From JAVBMP01 sp031552195 (GTDB lineage Bacteria > Desulfobacterota > Desulfovibrionia > Desulfovibrionales > Desulfovibrionaceae): a DNA stretch of 64,000 nt. Within the stretch, counting starts at the first letter, position 1. Each line of letters begins with the position of its first letter. The position numbers and the translations under genes were made by a program. The DNA lies in contig JAVBMT010000023.1 of NCBI GenBank assembly GCA_031552195.1, forward strand, positions 123,354-187,353, given 5' to 3'. Below, piece after piece: positions 25,642 to 35,392 of the stretch. A model generated the notes under the pieces. That model saw nothing but the letters and a program-made list of their open reading frames with translations. It was not told where the DNA came from and ran no database searches.

Positions 25642-27144
25642 ATGACGGAAAGAGAGCATAGGCAGCGCCAGCAGGAAGGAAAACTGGACACAAGGCGCTA
25701 CCTGAGTCTTCTTCAGGATAATACCAACTTCCTGTGCGCTGTCGTTATTCTGGTGACCCTCACGACGCTTGTGATCGCCTATGCAATGCCCAAAAGATAC
25801 GAGGCTTCTTCAACCGTTTTCATTGAACACAACGTCATCAGCGATCTGGTCAAAGGCATAGCCATAACTCCGTCCATCGACTCCAAGCTCCGTATTTTGA
25901 AAGTGTCTCTGCTGAGCCGCCCCATGCTTATGAAGGTGGCGGCCGAGCTGGATATGGATCTGAATGTCTCGAACATAACGGAGCAGGAGAAACTGATCGA
26001 ATCCATGCGAGCCCGCACCCAGATCAGCCACGACGAGAAAAAAGGGCTTTTCTTCATAAGTTACACTGATTCCAGCCCATACCTGGCCAGAGATTTCGTC
26101 AACACCATAACCAGGCTGTATATAGAAGAAAACACGGCGGCCAAGCGTAAAGAGTCATACGACGCCACTTCGTTTCTGAGCGACCAGATCCAGGTATTCC
26201 AGAAACGCATCGAGTCAGCCCAGCAGGCCATTGACTCTTTCAAGGCGGAAAAAGGCATGTACCTTGGCTTGAATGAGCAAATCCTGCGCCAACAGATCAA
26301 AGACAACGAGAAAAAGCTGGAAGACTTGCGCATCCAGAAAACGGAATTGAAAGCCAAGCTTGACATGCTCACTCCCGGCTCGGTGCACCAAGAGGAATTG
26401 CGGAGCAAAGAGCTGGAGCTGCAACGCCTCCTCTCAATTTATACCGATCGCCACCCGGCCGCCATGCGGGCCAAGGAAGACATAAAAAACCTGAAGGAAC
26501 TTATCGCCGAGGAAGAAAAAAACCCCGGCACGAACAGCCCGTCGCTGGAACACCAGAAAGCGACCCTGGAACTCGCTTCCGTTGAAGAATTCGAAAAAAA
26601 TCTCAGGGAAGAACTGACCCAGAACATTAAAGACCTGCAGGAACTGCCGTCCATACGCACGGAATTGGCGGCCCTTGAACAGCGTAAAAACAACGAAACC
26701 ATGATCTATGAGCAACTGGTCGCACGCCTCGGGCAGTCTGAAGTTTCCAAGCAGATGGAACTGCAAGACAAATCCGTCAGCTTCCGCATAATAGACGCGG
26801 CCGTACTGCCCACGCAGTATATCTGGCCGAAACGCCCCCTCATGATGCTGCTGGGCATATTCGGAGGCCTTGCCCTGGGCGTCGGCATACTCGTCCTGTA
26901 CGACCTTTTGCGGGCCAAGATCCGCTCGCCCAAAGACGTGGAAAAATACCACGCCGAGGTCATTGTAAGGCTGCCAAGAATGATGCCGCAAGAGCGGCTG
27001 GACAAGATAAAACGCCAGCATATCTTCATGGGAATTACCGCAGGATTCCTTGTTGTTGTAAGTGTGCTGGCCGCTCTGGAAGCCAGCCAGATTTCCGTCA
27101 TCGAGTCGGCAATTTATCGTATTTCAAGGCTTCTGAGCGCCTGA
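25642..27144 (+). CDS. XrtA-system chain length determinant (Wzz/PCP family)
   Basis: A 500-residue inner membrane co-polymerase that sets glycan chain length and links export to the cytoplasmic kinase. An N-terminal transmembrane helix lies at about 31-53 (LCAVVILVTLTTLVIAYAM). A large periplasmic domain follows with a long coiled coil at about 175-350, then a second helix near 395-420 (LMMLLGIFGGLALGVGILVL) and an unusual third hydrophobic helix near 455-475. Its family (TIGR03007) is the XrtA-linked form. The ATG abuts the stop of the export protein gene. No kinase domain is fused; the kinase is the next gene. Confidence 0.92.
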   Translation: MTEREHRQRQQEGKLDTRRYLSLLQDNTNFLCAVVILVTLTTLVIAYAMPKRYEASSTVFIEHNVISDLVKGIAITPSIDSKLRILKVSLLSRPMLMKVAAELDMDLNVSNITEQEKLIESMRARTQISHDEKKGLFFISYTDSSPYLARDFVNTITRLYIEENTAAKRKESYDATSFLSDQIQVFQKRIESAQQAIDSFKAEKGMYLGLNEQILRQQIKDNEKKLEDLRIQKTELKAKLDMLTPGSVHQEELRSKELELQRLLSIYTDRHPAAMRAKEDIKNLKELIAEEEKNPGTNSPSLEHQKATLELASVEEFEKNLREELTQNIKDLQELPSIRTELAALEQRKNNETMIYEQLVARLGQSEVSKQMELQDKSVSFRIIDAAVLPTQYIWPKRPLMMLLGIFGGLALGVGILVLYDLLRAKIRSPKDVEKYHAEVIVRLPRMMPQERLDKIKRQHIFMGITAGFLVVVSVLAALEASQISVIESAIYRISRLLSA

Positions 27145-27217
27145 ACGGAGCGTTGACCCGGCAAGAGCCGGAACAGGTTTTATATTGCATTCGGGTGATT
27201 TGAATGGAGGATTCGCT

Positions 27218-28033
27218 GTGAGCACAATTGAACAAGCCCTGGAAAAAGCGCGCAAGGAAGCGGAAAACAACGCTCCCGCTTCAGTCAGGCCTGCTGAACG
27301 GCCTGAGGCCGCCAATCTAGAGCGGGAAGCGGGCGCGCCCCGCATACCCATCAGGCCTTCACCCACGCTGATCGCGGCAAATGCCGGAAACGCCCTCACC
27401 AGTGAAGATTTCCGCCTGTTGCGCGGGCGCATCCTTTCCATAAAACGCAACAATCCGGCCATGAGCGTCTTCATGATCACAAGCGCGATGCGTAACGAAG
27501 GCAAAACCATGGTCTCGTGCAATCTGGCCATGAGCATGGCCCACGATATCGACCACACGGTGCTGCTGGTTGACGCCGACTTGCGTTCCCCCAGCTGCCA
27601 CCGTACCCTGGGGCTGCCTCTGGGGCAGGGCCTGTCAGACTGCCTTTCCAAAGGCACGGACATAAGCGAGGTTCTGCTGCACCTGGACGCGGGCCGCCTC
27701 ACCTTTCTTCCGGCCGGAAGGCCCATTCCCAACCTGACGGAAATGCTTTCCTCCAACATGATGCGTGACCTGCTAATGGAGATAAAACACCGCTATCCGG
27801 ATCGCATCGTGCTGATAGACACCACTCCGGTGCTGCCTTTCGCGGAAACGCGCGCCTTGGGGCGCCTTGTTGACGGCGTTCTTCTGGTCGCCCGGGAAAA
27901 CGTGACCCTTAAAGCCCACCTGGAATCCGCCTTGCGCTCTCTGGAAGGGTGCAACCTTCTGGGCATAGTTTACAACGACGCCGGAAATTACGGCCTTGAA
28001 AAAGATATTTTCACCCTTTCCTATACTTACTGA
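27218..28033 (+). CDS. XrtA-associated tyrosine autokinase (BY-kinase)
   Basis: A 271-residue cytoplasmic P-loop kinase of the MinD/CpsD type. After a variable N-terminal part, residues 91-105 hold Walker A (SAMRNEGKTMVSCNLA), residues 120-130 Walker A' (VLLVDADLRSP), and residues 198-210 Walker B (RIVLIDTTPVLPF). The C-terminus ends in Tyr-containing sequence (DIFTLSYTY), which provides few but suitable autophosphorylation sites. I chose the GTG at 27218 because GGAGG lies at 27206-27210. It should act with the preceding chain-length determinant to control polymerisation and export. Confidence 0.9.
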   Translation: MSTIEQALEKARKEAENNAPASVRPAERPEAANLEREAGAPRIPIRPSPTLIAANAGNALTSEDFRLLRGRILSIKRNNPAMSVFMITSAMRNEGKTMVSCNLAMSMAHDIDHTVLLVDADLRSPSCHRTLGLPLGQGLSDCLSKGTDISEVLLHLDAGRLTFLPAGRPIPNLTEMLSSNMMRDLLMEIKHRYPDRIVLIDTTPVLPFAETRALGRLVDGVLLVARENVTLKAHLESALRSLEGCNLLGIVYNDAGNYGLEKDIFTLSYTY

Positions 28034-28068
28034 TTTATGCAAACCGAAAGGGGCAAATTTTAAAAGCG

Positions 28069-29217
28069 ATGTATCTAAACTACTTTTCTCTACACAGCAA
28101 ACCCTTTGAGCTGCTGCCGGATCCGGGGTTTCTCTTTCCCAGCTCGGTGCATAAAAGGGCCCTGTCATACCTGGAATACGGCATACAGGAGCACTCCGGG
28201 TTCATACTCATAACCGGCGAAGTCGGGGCCGGAAAAACCACCCTGATACGCAGCCTGTTGAGCAAACTCGCTGCTAACGTCACCGTGGCGAAAGTCTTCA
28301 ACACACAGGTGGATTCCGCTCAGCTCATCCGGATGATCAACGACGACTTCGGCGTGGAAACGCAGGGCCGCGACAAGACGGACATGCTGCGTGACCTGAA
28401 CACTTTTCTTATTGAGCAATACGCTTCGAGGCACCGCTCCGTCCTTATAATAGATGAAGCGCAAAATCTCAGCATAGACCTTCTTGAAGAAGTGCGCCTG
28501 CTGTCAAACCTGGAAACCGACCACGCCAAGCTGTTGCAAATCGTGCTGGTCGGGCAGCCGGAACTGCGAGACCGCCTGAGTTCCCCGGCGCTCATCCAGC
28601 TGCGGCAGCGCATTCTGGTGCATTGCCACATCTCGCCCCTGACCGAGGAAGAGACCGCGGATTACATACTTTACAGGCTGGAACAGGCCGGCAACCGGGA
28701 AGCCCTGCAATGGAACGAAGGAAGCCTGGAACTTGTATATCAGGCCAGCCACGGCATACCCCGGCTTATCAACATTTTATGCGACTATATTCTGCTGGAC
28801 GCCTACGGGGCGGGAATAAATTCAGTTTCCAGGGAGAGCGTGCAAAACCTCTTGATCCAACTGGATTTTGAAGCGCAGTTCTGGCCGGAAAAGAAAATGC
28901 AGCGCGCGGCTCCCGAACAGTCCGCCGCGCCGAGAAGCGTCATGGAAAGCGAAGTGGACGCGGCGAGGCTGGACGTGCTCACGCTGGCGCTTTCCGACCT
29001 TATGCGGCGCCTTGAAGCCTGTGAAAGATCAGAACGCGGCGGCGGGCCGGAGTATTATAGCGGGATTAAAAGCCAACTGACGGAACTTAACCATTCCGTT
29101 CAGGCGGTGTCGGGCACGCAGCAAAAATTAACGTCAGACATTGCCGCCCTGGAAAAAATGCTGAAAGACCTGCTTCAACAAAAAACGGAACAATTAAGCA
29201 AGCGTAACGCCAGGTAA
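28069..29217 (+). CDS. XrtA-associated AAA ATPase (TIGR03015, ExeA-like)
   Basis: A 382-residue ATPase. Residues 1-20 show the typical start MYLNYFSLHSKPFELLPDPG. Walker A (GEVGAGKTTLIR) is near 48-59 and Walker B (VLIIDEAQNL) near 126-135, with a sensor region RLINILCDYILLDAYG near 230. The C-terminal 110 residues form a variable linker and a coiled coil (TSDIAALEKMLKDLLQQ). Members of this family resemble the ExeA/GspA ATPases and are constant members of exosortase EPS loci, where the role is thought to be in export or envelope insertion. No transmembrane helix is visible. Confidence 0.92.
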   Translation: MYLNYFSLHSKPFELLPDPGFLFPSSVHKRALSYLEYGIQEHSGFILITGEVGAGKTTLIRSLLSKLAANVTVAKVFNTQVDSAQLIRMINDDFGVETQGRDKTDMLRDLNTFLIEQYASRHRSVLIIDEAQNLSIDLLEEVRLLSNLETDHAKLLQIVLVGQPELRDRLSSPALIQLRQRILVHCHISPLTEEETADYILYRLEQAGNREALQWNEGSLELVYQASHGIPRLINILCDYILLDAYGAGINSVSRESVQNLLIQLDFEAQFWPEKKMQRAAPEQSAAPRSVMESEVDAARLDVLTLALSDLMRRLEACERSERGGGPEYYSGIKSQLTELNHSVQAVSGTQQKLTSDIAALEKMLKDLLQQKTEQLSKRNAR

Positions 29218-29326
29218 AACGCGCCATGCTGAATGCTCCATACGCTGGCGGAGAGCGGGCGGCCTCCGGATATTCGCTGAACGAACGATTTTATGTTTAT
29301 TGCCGATAAACAATAAGGATAAAAGC

Positions 29327-30721
29327 ATGAAAATTTGCCGAACACACCATCAAAGCGGAAAGCCGCCGTGTCTTGTTCGCCTGCACGGCTCAAAAAAGCG
29401 TTTATTCGCTCACGCGGCCGCGTTCATGCTTGCCAGCCTCGCCTGTTTTCCGTCTTTGACGGCCCGGGCGGGCGAGGCGGAACTTAAAGCCGGTTTGGGC
29501 TTCAGCGCCGAATATAATGACAACGTCCAATCAAAACCGGACAATCAGCAGACAGACATCATAACCCACATCAAACCGTTCCTGTCGTGTTTTTATGAAG
29601 CCGGGCGAGTGGAAGCGAAAATTGATTACCGGGGCGACTACAGTTTTTATGTAAAAGGCAAAGATACGGATGAATACGCCCACTACCTGAACGCTTACGC
29701 TCAGGCCGCCGTGGTTGAAAACCTGTTCTTCATACGGGTGGAGGAAGACCTGCAGCCGGTTTACCGTGACGCGACGCGCGGCGAGGAACTGATAGACGAC
29801 GACGCCAGCGACGATACCGTAAACCGCAACCGTTTCACAATCTCGCCATTTTTCACGCTCTACCCGTCTGACCGCACCTTCCTTAAATTCGGGTACAGCT
29901 TTGAAGACATGCGCTACAGCAACAGCATCAATGAAGGAGACTTCATACCGGATTTCGGCAACGACTTCGCCTTCGATGCCGAAACAAGCACCCAGCATAC
30001 GCTTTTCGCTTCAATAAACCATTCCGTTACGGACAGGGTGGACTTATATTTCGGCGGCAGCGCCACTAAAAGAGACAGCGAAGACGAGCAGGGCTTCGAC
30101 AACAGCTTTAACCGTTACCAGGCGTACGCCGGCGGCAAATATGCGCTGGACGAACAAAGCTACATAGACGTGCAGGCCGGCCCTACCTATACGGATTACG
30201 TGAATGGCGATTCAAGCCTGACGCCTTACGTCAAAGCCGCTTTTGTCTGGGGCGTCGGCCGTAGCGTTTTTGACTTCTCATATACGTTTGACTACACCGA
30301 CAACCCGCAATCAGGCAATAACGTCAAACATGCCGCATACATCGGCAAGTGGAACAAAGAATTCGACAGGGCCATGCTGAGCATGGGGATAGGTTACCAC
30401 GAATACCGGGAGGATTCCGCCGAAAACCAACCCCCCAGCGCCACGTCCGACTCTGACAACCGGAACAGCCTGAGGCCTTTCGTCAATTTCAGATACAGCC
30501 TTACAGAACGCCTCAGCTTTGCCGCCGGCGGCAGTATGGATATGGAAGTTGGCGGAGAGAATAAAAACGGCGACCGTTACTATGCCAACACCGAACTGAA
30601 ATATGACCTGTCCGAAAAAACCTGGGTAAGCGCCAATTATCGTTATCGCAAGGTAAACGGCAGTGACCAGGGTTCATATTCCGTGAACAGGATCGGCCTG
30701 GATTTTTCCATGAGGTTCTAG
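29327..30721 (+). CDS. Outer membrane beta-barrel protein of the XrtA system (TIGR03016-like)
   Basis: A 464-residue exported protein. The ATG at 29327 has AAGGAT upstream; an in-frame TTG at 29300 is less likely. The N-terminal signal ends near residue 48 (ACFPSLTARA-GE), preceded by a long basic n-region. The mature part alternates polar and aromatic residues through about 18 amphipathic strands (for example FLKFGYSFEDMRYSNS, WVSANYRYRKVNG) and ends with the outer-membrane insertion signature IGLDFSMRF (terminal Phe). Position matches TIGR03016 proteins of exosortase loci. It could be the outer membrane secretion pore for the glycan, which is inference. Confidence 0.87.
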   Translation: MKICRTHHQSGKPPCLVRLHGSKKRLFAHAAAFMLASLACFPSLTARAGEAELKAGLGFSAEYNDNVQSKPDNQQTDIITHIKPFLSCFYEAGRVEAKIDYRGDYSFYVKGKDTDEYAHYLNAYAQAAVVENLFFIRVEEDLQPVYRDATRGEELIDDDASDDTVNRNRFTISPFFTLYPSDRTFLKFGYSFEDMRYSNSINEGDFIPDFGNDFAFDAETSTQHTLFASINHSVTDRVDLYFGGSATKRDSEDEQGFDNSFNRYQAYAGGKYALDEQSYIDVQAGPTYTDYVNGDSSLTPYVKAAFVWGVGRSVFDFSYTFDYTDNPQSGNNVKHAAYIGKWNKEFDRAMLSMGIGYHEYREDSAENQPPSATSDSDNRNSLRPFVNFRYSLTERLSFAAGGSMDMEVGGENKNGDRYYANTELKYDLSEKTWVSANYRYRKVNGSDQGSYSVNRIGLDFSMRF

Positions 30722-30769
30722 GCCGCATGAGCTGATTTGCTCTGGCTGGCGGACTAGCGCGCCTGCGGC

Positions 30770-30788
30770 GAAGGCGGCTTCCGCCTTC
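30770..30788 (+). terminator. Small GC-rich hairpin after the beta-barrel gene
   Basis: GAAGGCGG (30770-30777) and CCGCCTTC (30781-30788) form an 8-bp stem with a 3-base loop about 50 bases after the stop. No proper T-run follows, so it may be a weak terminator or stabiliser. Confidence 0.35.
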
Positions 30789-30903
30789 ATATATTAAAAA
30801 AGAAAATGATTTTTTATTCACTTGGCAAAGAAAGATTGCGTGAAAAGAGCCGCCTTTTGCCGAGGCTGCATAACCACAACACCGCCCGCCCGACAGGATG
30901 ACG

Positions 30904-31764
30904 ATGCGTAACGCCTTAACCGTAGACGTGGAAGATTATTTTCAGGTAAGCGCCTTTGAAAACAGCATAGCCCGCTCTGACTGGGACTCTATGCCGCAGC
31001 GCGCCGAAGCCAACACAGAAAAAGTTTTACGGCTGTTTGAAAATTGCAAGGTGCGCGCCACTTTTTTTGTTCTCGGCTGGCTGGCGGAGCGCCACCCTGA
31101 CCTTGTGCGCGCCATAGCCGGAGCCGGGCACGAAGTAGCCTGCCATGGCTATTCCCACCGCCGCATAACCACCATGAGCAGAGAGGAATTCGCGCTGGAT
31201 ATACGAAAGGCGCGGGAACTTCTGCAAGATATCTCCGGGCAGCCCGTCAACGGATACCGCGCCCCTAGCTACACGGTCACCGCCAAAACCCTCTGGGCCC
31301 TTGATGAACTGATTGCCGCCGGTTTTACTTACGATTCCAGTATTTTTCCGATCTATCACGATACCTACGGCATACCGGACGCGCAACGTTTTCCTCACAT
31401 AATAACCAGGGAGCAGGGTACGATTCGTGAATTTCCGCCTACCACGCTGGAATTGAACCTTCCAGGCAAAAAGATCAATCTGCCGGTGGCCGGTGGCGGT
31501 TACCTGCGCCTTTTGCCCGGCAAATGGATATCCGCCGCATTTAAAAAAATAAACCGCGAAAACCGCCCCTGCGTGCTTTATTTCCACCCTTGGGAAATAG
31601 ACCCTGATCAACCGCGCATAAAAAAGGCTCCGCTCAAGTCGCGTTTCAGGCACTACCTGAATCTGGGCACAACGGAAAATAAGCTGCGCCTGCTGCTTTC
31701 TTCACACTCCTTTACCACCATGGAAGAGACGCTCGCGGAGGTTCTGCCCGATGCCAGGCCTTAA
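30904..31764 (+). CDS. XrtA-system polysaccharide deacetylase (DUF3473)
   Basis: A 286-residue carbohydrate esterase family 4-type deacetylase. I prefer the ATG at 30904, which gives MRNALTVDVEDYFQVSAFE, the usual N-terminus of this family, with AGGA properly spaced; ATG 30898 lies too near the ribosome binding site. The catalytic Asp pair is in TVDVEDYF, metal His residues in CHGYSHRR (about 81-88), and RAPSYT follows near 124. The C-terminal DUF3473 part contains YFHPWEIDPDQPR. It should remove N-acetyl groups from the glycan and so make free amines. It overlaps the FemAB gene by 14 bp. Confidence 0.92.
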   Translation: MRNALTVDVEDYFQVSAFENSIARSDWDSMPQRAEANTEKVLRLFENCKVRATFFVLGWLAERHPDLVRAIAGAGHEVACHGYSHRRITTMSREEFALDIRKARELLQDISGQPVNGYRAPSYTVTAKTLWALDELIAAGFTYDSSIFPIYHDTYGIPDAQRFPHIITREQGTIREFPPTTLELNLPGKKINLPVAGGGYLRLLPGKWISAAFKKINRENRPCVLYFHPWEIDPDQPRIKKAPLKSRFRHYLNLGTTENKLRLLLSSHSFTTMEETLAEVLPDARP

Positions 31765-32797
31765 AACTGCCGTTCTTGACCTTGCCGACAGCGCCGCCAT
31801 GGCCGCCTGGAAGGCTTACACGGCCGAAAAGCCGGAAGCCTTCGGCTATCACGACCCGGTTTGGCTGGAGATAATCCGCGAAGCTTTCGGGCACCCGGTC
31901 TATCCACTGGCGGTCTACAAAGACAACGCCATAAGCGGGGTGCTGCCCCTTGTTCTGGTGGCCAGCCGCCTTTTCGGACGCTTTCTGGTCTCAATGCCTT
32001 TCGTCAATTACGGAGGGACGCTGGCGGACGATGACGAAAGCGCCGAAGCCCTGCTGGAAGAAGCTTCCCGGCTTATGCGCGAACTTAAAGCCGAAAGCGT
32101 CGAATTGCGCTATACCACGTCATATCCTTCCAGTTTACCGGCGCGCGGCCATAAAGTCAGCCTGTACCTTGACCTTGAGGCGAGCCCGGACGCGATGTGG
32201 CGCGGCTTCAAGGACAAAGTGCGCAATCAGGTGCGCAAAGCGCAGAAAAACGGCTTGAGCGTGATTCACGGCGGGGCTGAATTGCTTGATGACTTCTATA
32301 AGGTTTTCCAGGTAAACATGCGCGCCCTCGGAACTCCGGTTTATGGGAAGAAGCTGTTTGAAACCGTGCTGGAAAAACTGCCGGAGCAATGCTCCATACT
32401 GAGCGTGAGACAAAACGGCGCATGCCTGGCCGCAGGAATAACATACGGGCACGGCAAGGTCATGGAACTGCCCTGGGCCTCTTCGCTGCCGGCCTTCCGA
32501 AACCTTTGCCCGAACAATCTGCTTTACTGGGAAGCCATCAGCAAAGCCTGCTCGGAAGGATATTCCCTCTTTGACTTCGGCCGTTCATCTCCCGATAGCG
32601 GACCCTGGCGTTTCAAAATACAGTGGGGGGCCAAAGAGCTGCCTTTGCATTGGGCCTACCTGCTAGCCCCAGGCAACGAGATGCCCGACCTTTCCGTAAA
32701 CAACTCCAGCTTCAGCCTGGCCATAAAGGTGTGGCAGCGCATGCCCCTTACCCTGACCAATCTGCTCGGCCCGAGGATAGTGAAATGGATTCCCTGA
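31751..32797 (+). CDS. FemAB family XrtA-associated protein (GNAT fold)
   Basis: A 348-residue cytoplasmic protein of the TIGR03019 type, with two GNAT-like halves. Diagnostic stretches include FGYHDPVWLEIIREAFGHPV (about 32-51), the KVRNQVRKAQKNGL segment (about 155-168) and the C-terminal LFDFGRSSPDSGPWRFKIQWG. FemAB proteins transfer amino acids from aminoacyl-tRNA to cell wall precursors; the XrtA-linked members are not characterised and could modify the glycan. It overlaps both neighbours (14 bp upstream, 13 bp downstream), which shows strict coupling to the deacetylase and aminotransferase. Confidence 0.92.
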   Translation: MPGLKTAVLDLADSAAMAAWKAYTAEKPEAFGYHDPVWLEIIREAFGHPVYPLAVYKDNAISGVLPLVLVASRLFGRFLVSMPFVNYGGTLADDDESAEALLEEASRLMRELKAESVELRYTTSYPSSLPARGHKVSLYLDLEASPDAMWRGFKDKVRNQVRKAQKNGLSVIHGGAELLDDFYKVFQVNMRALGTPVYGKKLFETVLEKLPEQCSILSVRQNGACLAAGITYGHGKVMELPWASSLPAFRNLCPNNLLYWEAISKACSEGYSLFDFGRSSPDSGPWRFKIQWGAKELPLHWAYLLAPGNEMPDLSVNNSSFSLAIKVWQRMPLTLTNLLGPRIVKWIP

Positions 32798-34074
32798 AAA
32801 AACTACGCATGCTCCCGCCTGGCGGAGCGCCAGTCACGCTTGGCGGCGTAAAAAACGGCCTTGCGGCGGCCCGCCGCCGCGACCAGGCCCTTGAAGACCT
32901 CCGTCAAGCTTTTAAAACCCGTTACGGGGCGCGGCATATTTTCGCGACGAGCTCAGGCCGCAGCGCCCTGAGCATTCTGTTCACCCTGCTGCGCCTTTCC
33001 GCCTTGGAGGCGAAAAACGGGCGCGACCAGATTCTTCTTCCGGCCTACGTGTCTTTTTCCCTGCCCGCGGCAGTGGTCAAAGCCAAATGCCGGGTAGCCC
33101 TGTACGATGTTGATCCGCTGACCCTGGCTCCAAAGCTGGAAAGCGTCAAAGCCGCCATTTCGGAACGTTCGCTTGCCGTGGTGGCCTGCCACCAGTTCGG
33201 CTACCCGTTCGACCTCGCCCCGATGACCGAGCTTTGCCGCGAATATGGCGTCATGCTTGTTGACGACGCGGCGCAAGGGCTTGGCGCCTCATGCTCAGGC
33301 AAAGCGGCCGGACGCATGGGCGACGCCGGAATTTTCAGTTTCGGCCGCAGCAAACCGCTAACAGCCTTTTCCGGCGGCCTGCTGCTGACGGATGACGACA
33401 ACCTGGCCGAACGGTTTGAAATTCTGGCCGAGCAAATTACCGGCGGCAGAAAAGCCGGAATCTTGCTGCCCTTAAAAATTCTCGGGCTGTGGCTGACCAG
33501 GCGCCCGGAAATTTATCTCTTTCCAGCGTCCGTTCCCTGGCTGAAACTCGGAGCCTCCATTTTCGACCCGAATTTCACGCATGAACCGTTCAGCCCAATG
33601 CAGGCCGGGCTGCTGGAATATTCGCTGGACAGGCTTGACAGCATCAATGAAAGCCGCGCCGCCAAAGCTGAAATATACCGCCAGGCCCTTTTCGGAGACG
33701 GCCGGAATCCGCCTTGCCCGGAACTGCGCGGAGTAAGCGTGGAAAGCGGCGCAACGCCCATACACCTGCGCTTCCCCCTGCTGCCCGCTTCCGGCGATGG
33801 AAAAGAAGCCTTTGACACGCTGGAGCTTGTCGACCAAAAACTCGGCATCAGCCGTGGTTTTCCGCTGGCGCTGGATGAAATTCCCGAACTGCTTCCACAC
33901 CTTGACGCGCCCGCACAAAACGGGCCTGACGGCAATTTCCCCGGCGCGCGCCTGCTTGCCCGCAAACTTGTCACCCTGCCCACGCACGACCAGGTCACAG
34001 ACGGCGATTGCCGCCGGATATTGGCCCGCATTAGCGCGAAACTCGGCAGAAATTTCACAGGCGCGGGAGAATGA
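32785..34074 (+). CDS. DegT/DnrJ/EryC1 family PLP-dependent sugar aminotransferase
   Basis: A 429-residue fold-type I aminotransferase. It shows TSSGRSALSILF for cofactor phosphate binding (about 53-64), YVSFSLPAAVVKAKCR (about 88-103), the PLP Asp in VDDAAQGLGAS (about 157-167), and the Schiff base Lys in SFGRSKPLTAFSGG (about 184-197). Such enzymes add an amino group to keto-sugars such as nucleotide-linked 4-keto hexoses. The start ATG (32785) overlaps the FemAB gene. The product is somewhat long for the family and lacks the usual HHH/YHN-rich C-terminus, so substrate class is uncertain. Confidence 0.88.
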   Translation: MDSLKKLRMLPPGGAPVTLGGVKNGLAAARRRDQALEDLRQAFKTRYGARHIFATSSGRSALSILFTLLRLSALEAKNGRDQILLPAYVSFSLPAAVVKAKCRVALYDVDPLTLAPKLESVKAAISERSLAVVACHQFGYPFDLAPMTELCREYGVMLVDDAAQGLGASCSGKAAGRMGDAGIFSFGRSKPLTAFSGGLLLTDDDNLAERFEILAEQITGGRKAGILLPLKILGLWLTRRPEIYLFPASVPWLKLGASIFDPNFTHEPFSPMQAGLLEYSLDRLDSINESRAAKAEIYRQALFGDGRNPPCPELRGVSVESGATPIHLRFPLLPASGDGKEAFDTLELVDQKLGISRGFPLALDEIPELLPHLDAPAQNGPDGNFPGARLLARKLVTLPTHDQVTDGDCRRILARISAKLGRNFTGAGE

Positions 34075-34075
34075 A

Positions 34076-35206
34076 ATGGACGGCGTGATTATTCTTAGCT
34101 TCGGGCTGCTGGGCTACGCTTTTTTCCTTTACCCGCTCATCTTGCGCCGCATGGCGCGCCCAGACGCCGTTGATTCCGTACAACACCCCGAAGACCAGCC
34201 TTCGGTCAGCGTTCTGCTTTCCGTGTACAATGAAGCGGAAGTTATCGAACGGAAAATAGAGAACTTCCTGGCCCTGGAATATCCGCCTGACCGCCTTGAA
34301 CTGATCATCGTTTCCGACGGTAGCGGCGACGGCACGGACGACCTGGCGCGCCGGGCCGCATCCGGCCATGAAGGCATGGTCAGGCTGCTGCGCCAGGAAG
34401 GGCGGCTCGGCAAGACCAGCGCCCTGAACATGGCGGCCTCCGAAGCCAGAGGGGATATACTGTTTTTTACCGACGCCGACAGCATGCTGAAAAAAGACTG
34501 CCTGACCATGCTCATGCGCCCGTTTGCCGACCCGGCGGTCGGCCTGGCCGGCGGACGCAGCCTGTATGTGGATGATTACGGACGGGAAACCGCCGGAAGC
34601 ATATACCGCCGCTATGAAGAAATGCTGAAACAGCGCGAGGGCGACGCCTTCGGCATAGTCGGCGCTGACGGGGCGGTGTATGCCATGCGCAAGGAACTGT
34701 ATTCCGCCCTGCCGCCGGAATACATCAATGATCTGCTTCACCCCGTGCAGGTTGTGCTGGCCGGAAAAAAAGCCGTGGGCGTGCCGGAGGCGCTAATAAC
34801 CGAACGCAGCGAGGAGTCTGACAACCGCACGGAACTGGCGCGGCAAACCCGCATGATGGCCCAGGCCTGGCTGATTTTCGGCAAACATGCCCGCCCGTTG
34901 CTTGCCGCCGGGCGATACGGATTTTTCTGGCAGTTTATTTCACATAAGGTCATACGCTGGCTGGCTGTTCCGCTAATGCTCGCCGGCGCGCTGGCCGCCG
35001 TTTTCTCGCACGGATTTCTGGCTCAAACCGCCCTTTGGAGCCTGGGGGCCATAGCTCTTATGTCAGCGCTCGGCTCAAAAGGCGCCGGCGGCCGCCTGTC
35101 CCGCGCGGCCTGGCTCTTTATGCTGCAAAGCGCTGCCGCCATGCTGGGGCTTTACCGCCTGATCAAGGGCGATAAATTTGTGACCTGGACTCCTAGAGCG
35201 AATTGA
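34076..35206 (+). CDS. Family 2 glycosyltransferase, membrane-bound
   Basis: A 376-residue processive-type GT2. An N-terminal helix (about 3-22, VIILSFGLLGYAFFLYPLIL) is followed by the GT-A domain with SVLLSVYNEAEVIERKIENF (about 43-62), DGSGDGTDD (about 83), the DxD-like FFTDADSML (about 130) and the acceptor-side motif GADGAVYAMRKEL (about 197). Three or four C-terminal helices lie at about 295-365. ATG 34076 overlaps the aminotransferase end region by only two bases of spacing. It should extend the lipid-linked glycan, or feed it to export. Sugar specificity unknown. Confidence 0.9.
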   Translation: MDGVIILSFGLLGYAFFLYPLILRRMARPDAVDSVQHPEDQPSVSVLLSVYNEAEVIERKIENFLALEYPPDRLELIIVSDGSGDGTDDLARRAASGHEGMVRLLRQEGRLGKTSALNMAASEARGDILFFTDADSMLKKDCLTMLMRPFADPAVGLAGGRSLYVDDYGRETAGSIYRRYEEMLKQREGDAFGIVGADGAVYAMRKELYSALPPEYINDLLHPVQVVLAGKKAVGVPEALITERSEESDNRTELARQTRMMAQAWLIFGKHARPLLAAGRYGFFWQFISHKVIRWLAVPLMLAGALAAVFSHGFLAQTALWSLGAIALMSALGSKGAGGRLSRAAWLFMLQSAAAMLGLYRLIKGDKFVTWTPRAN

Positions 35207-35392
35207 CCCTGAAAATATTGAAAGAGCCCTGGCAATATATGATGAATTCCAGTAAAGACGAAGTATTGCGTGCATGTGATTCAATCCGTCAAGGCTTGAA
35301 CGTCTGAGATAAAATCACTGCCCTCTGATTTTTAAAAAGGCAGTAAAAATTTATCGTTTTAAAGTATAAAACACTCCAGAGGCAGTAAACCG

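Noticed and set aside
30803..30870. TTGGCAAAGAAAGATTGC as a sigma-54 promoter before the deacetylase gene
   Set aside because: The distance between GG and GC is two bases too long for a functional -24/-12 element.
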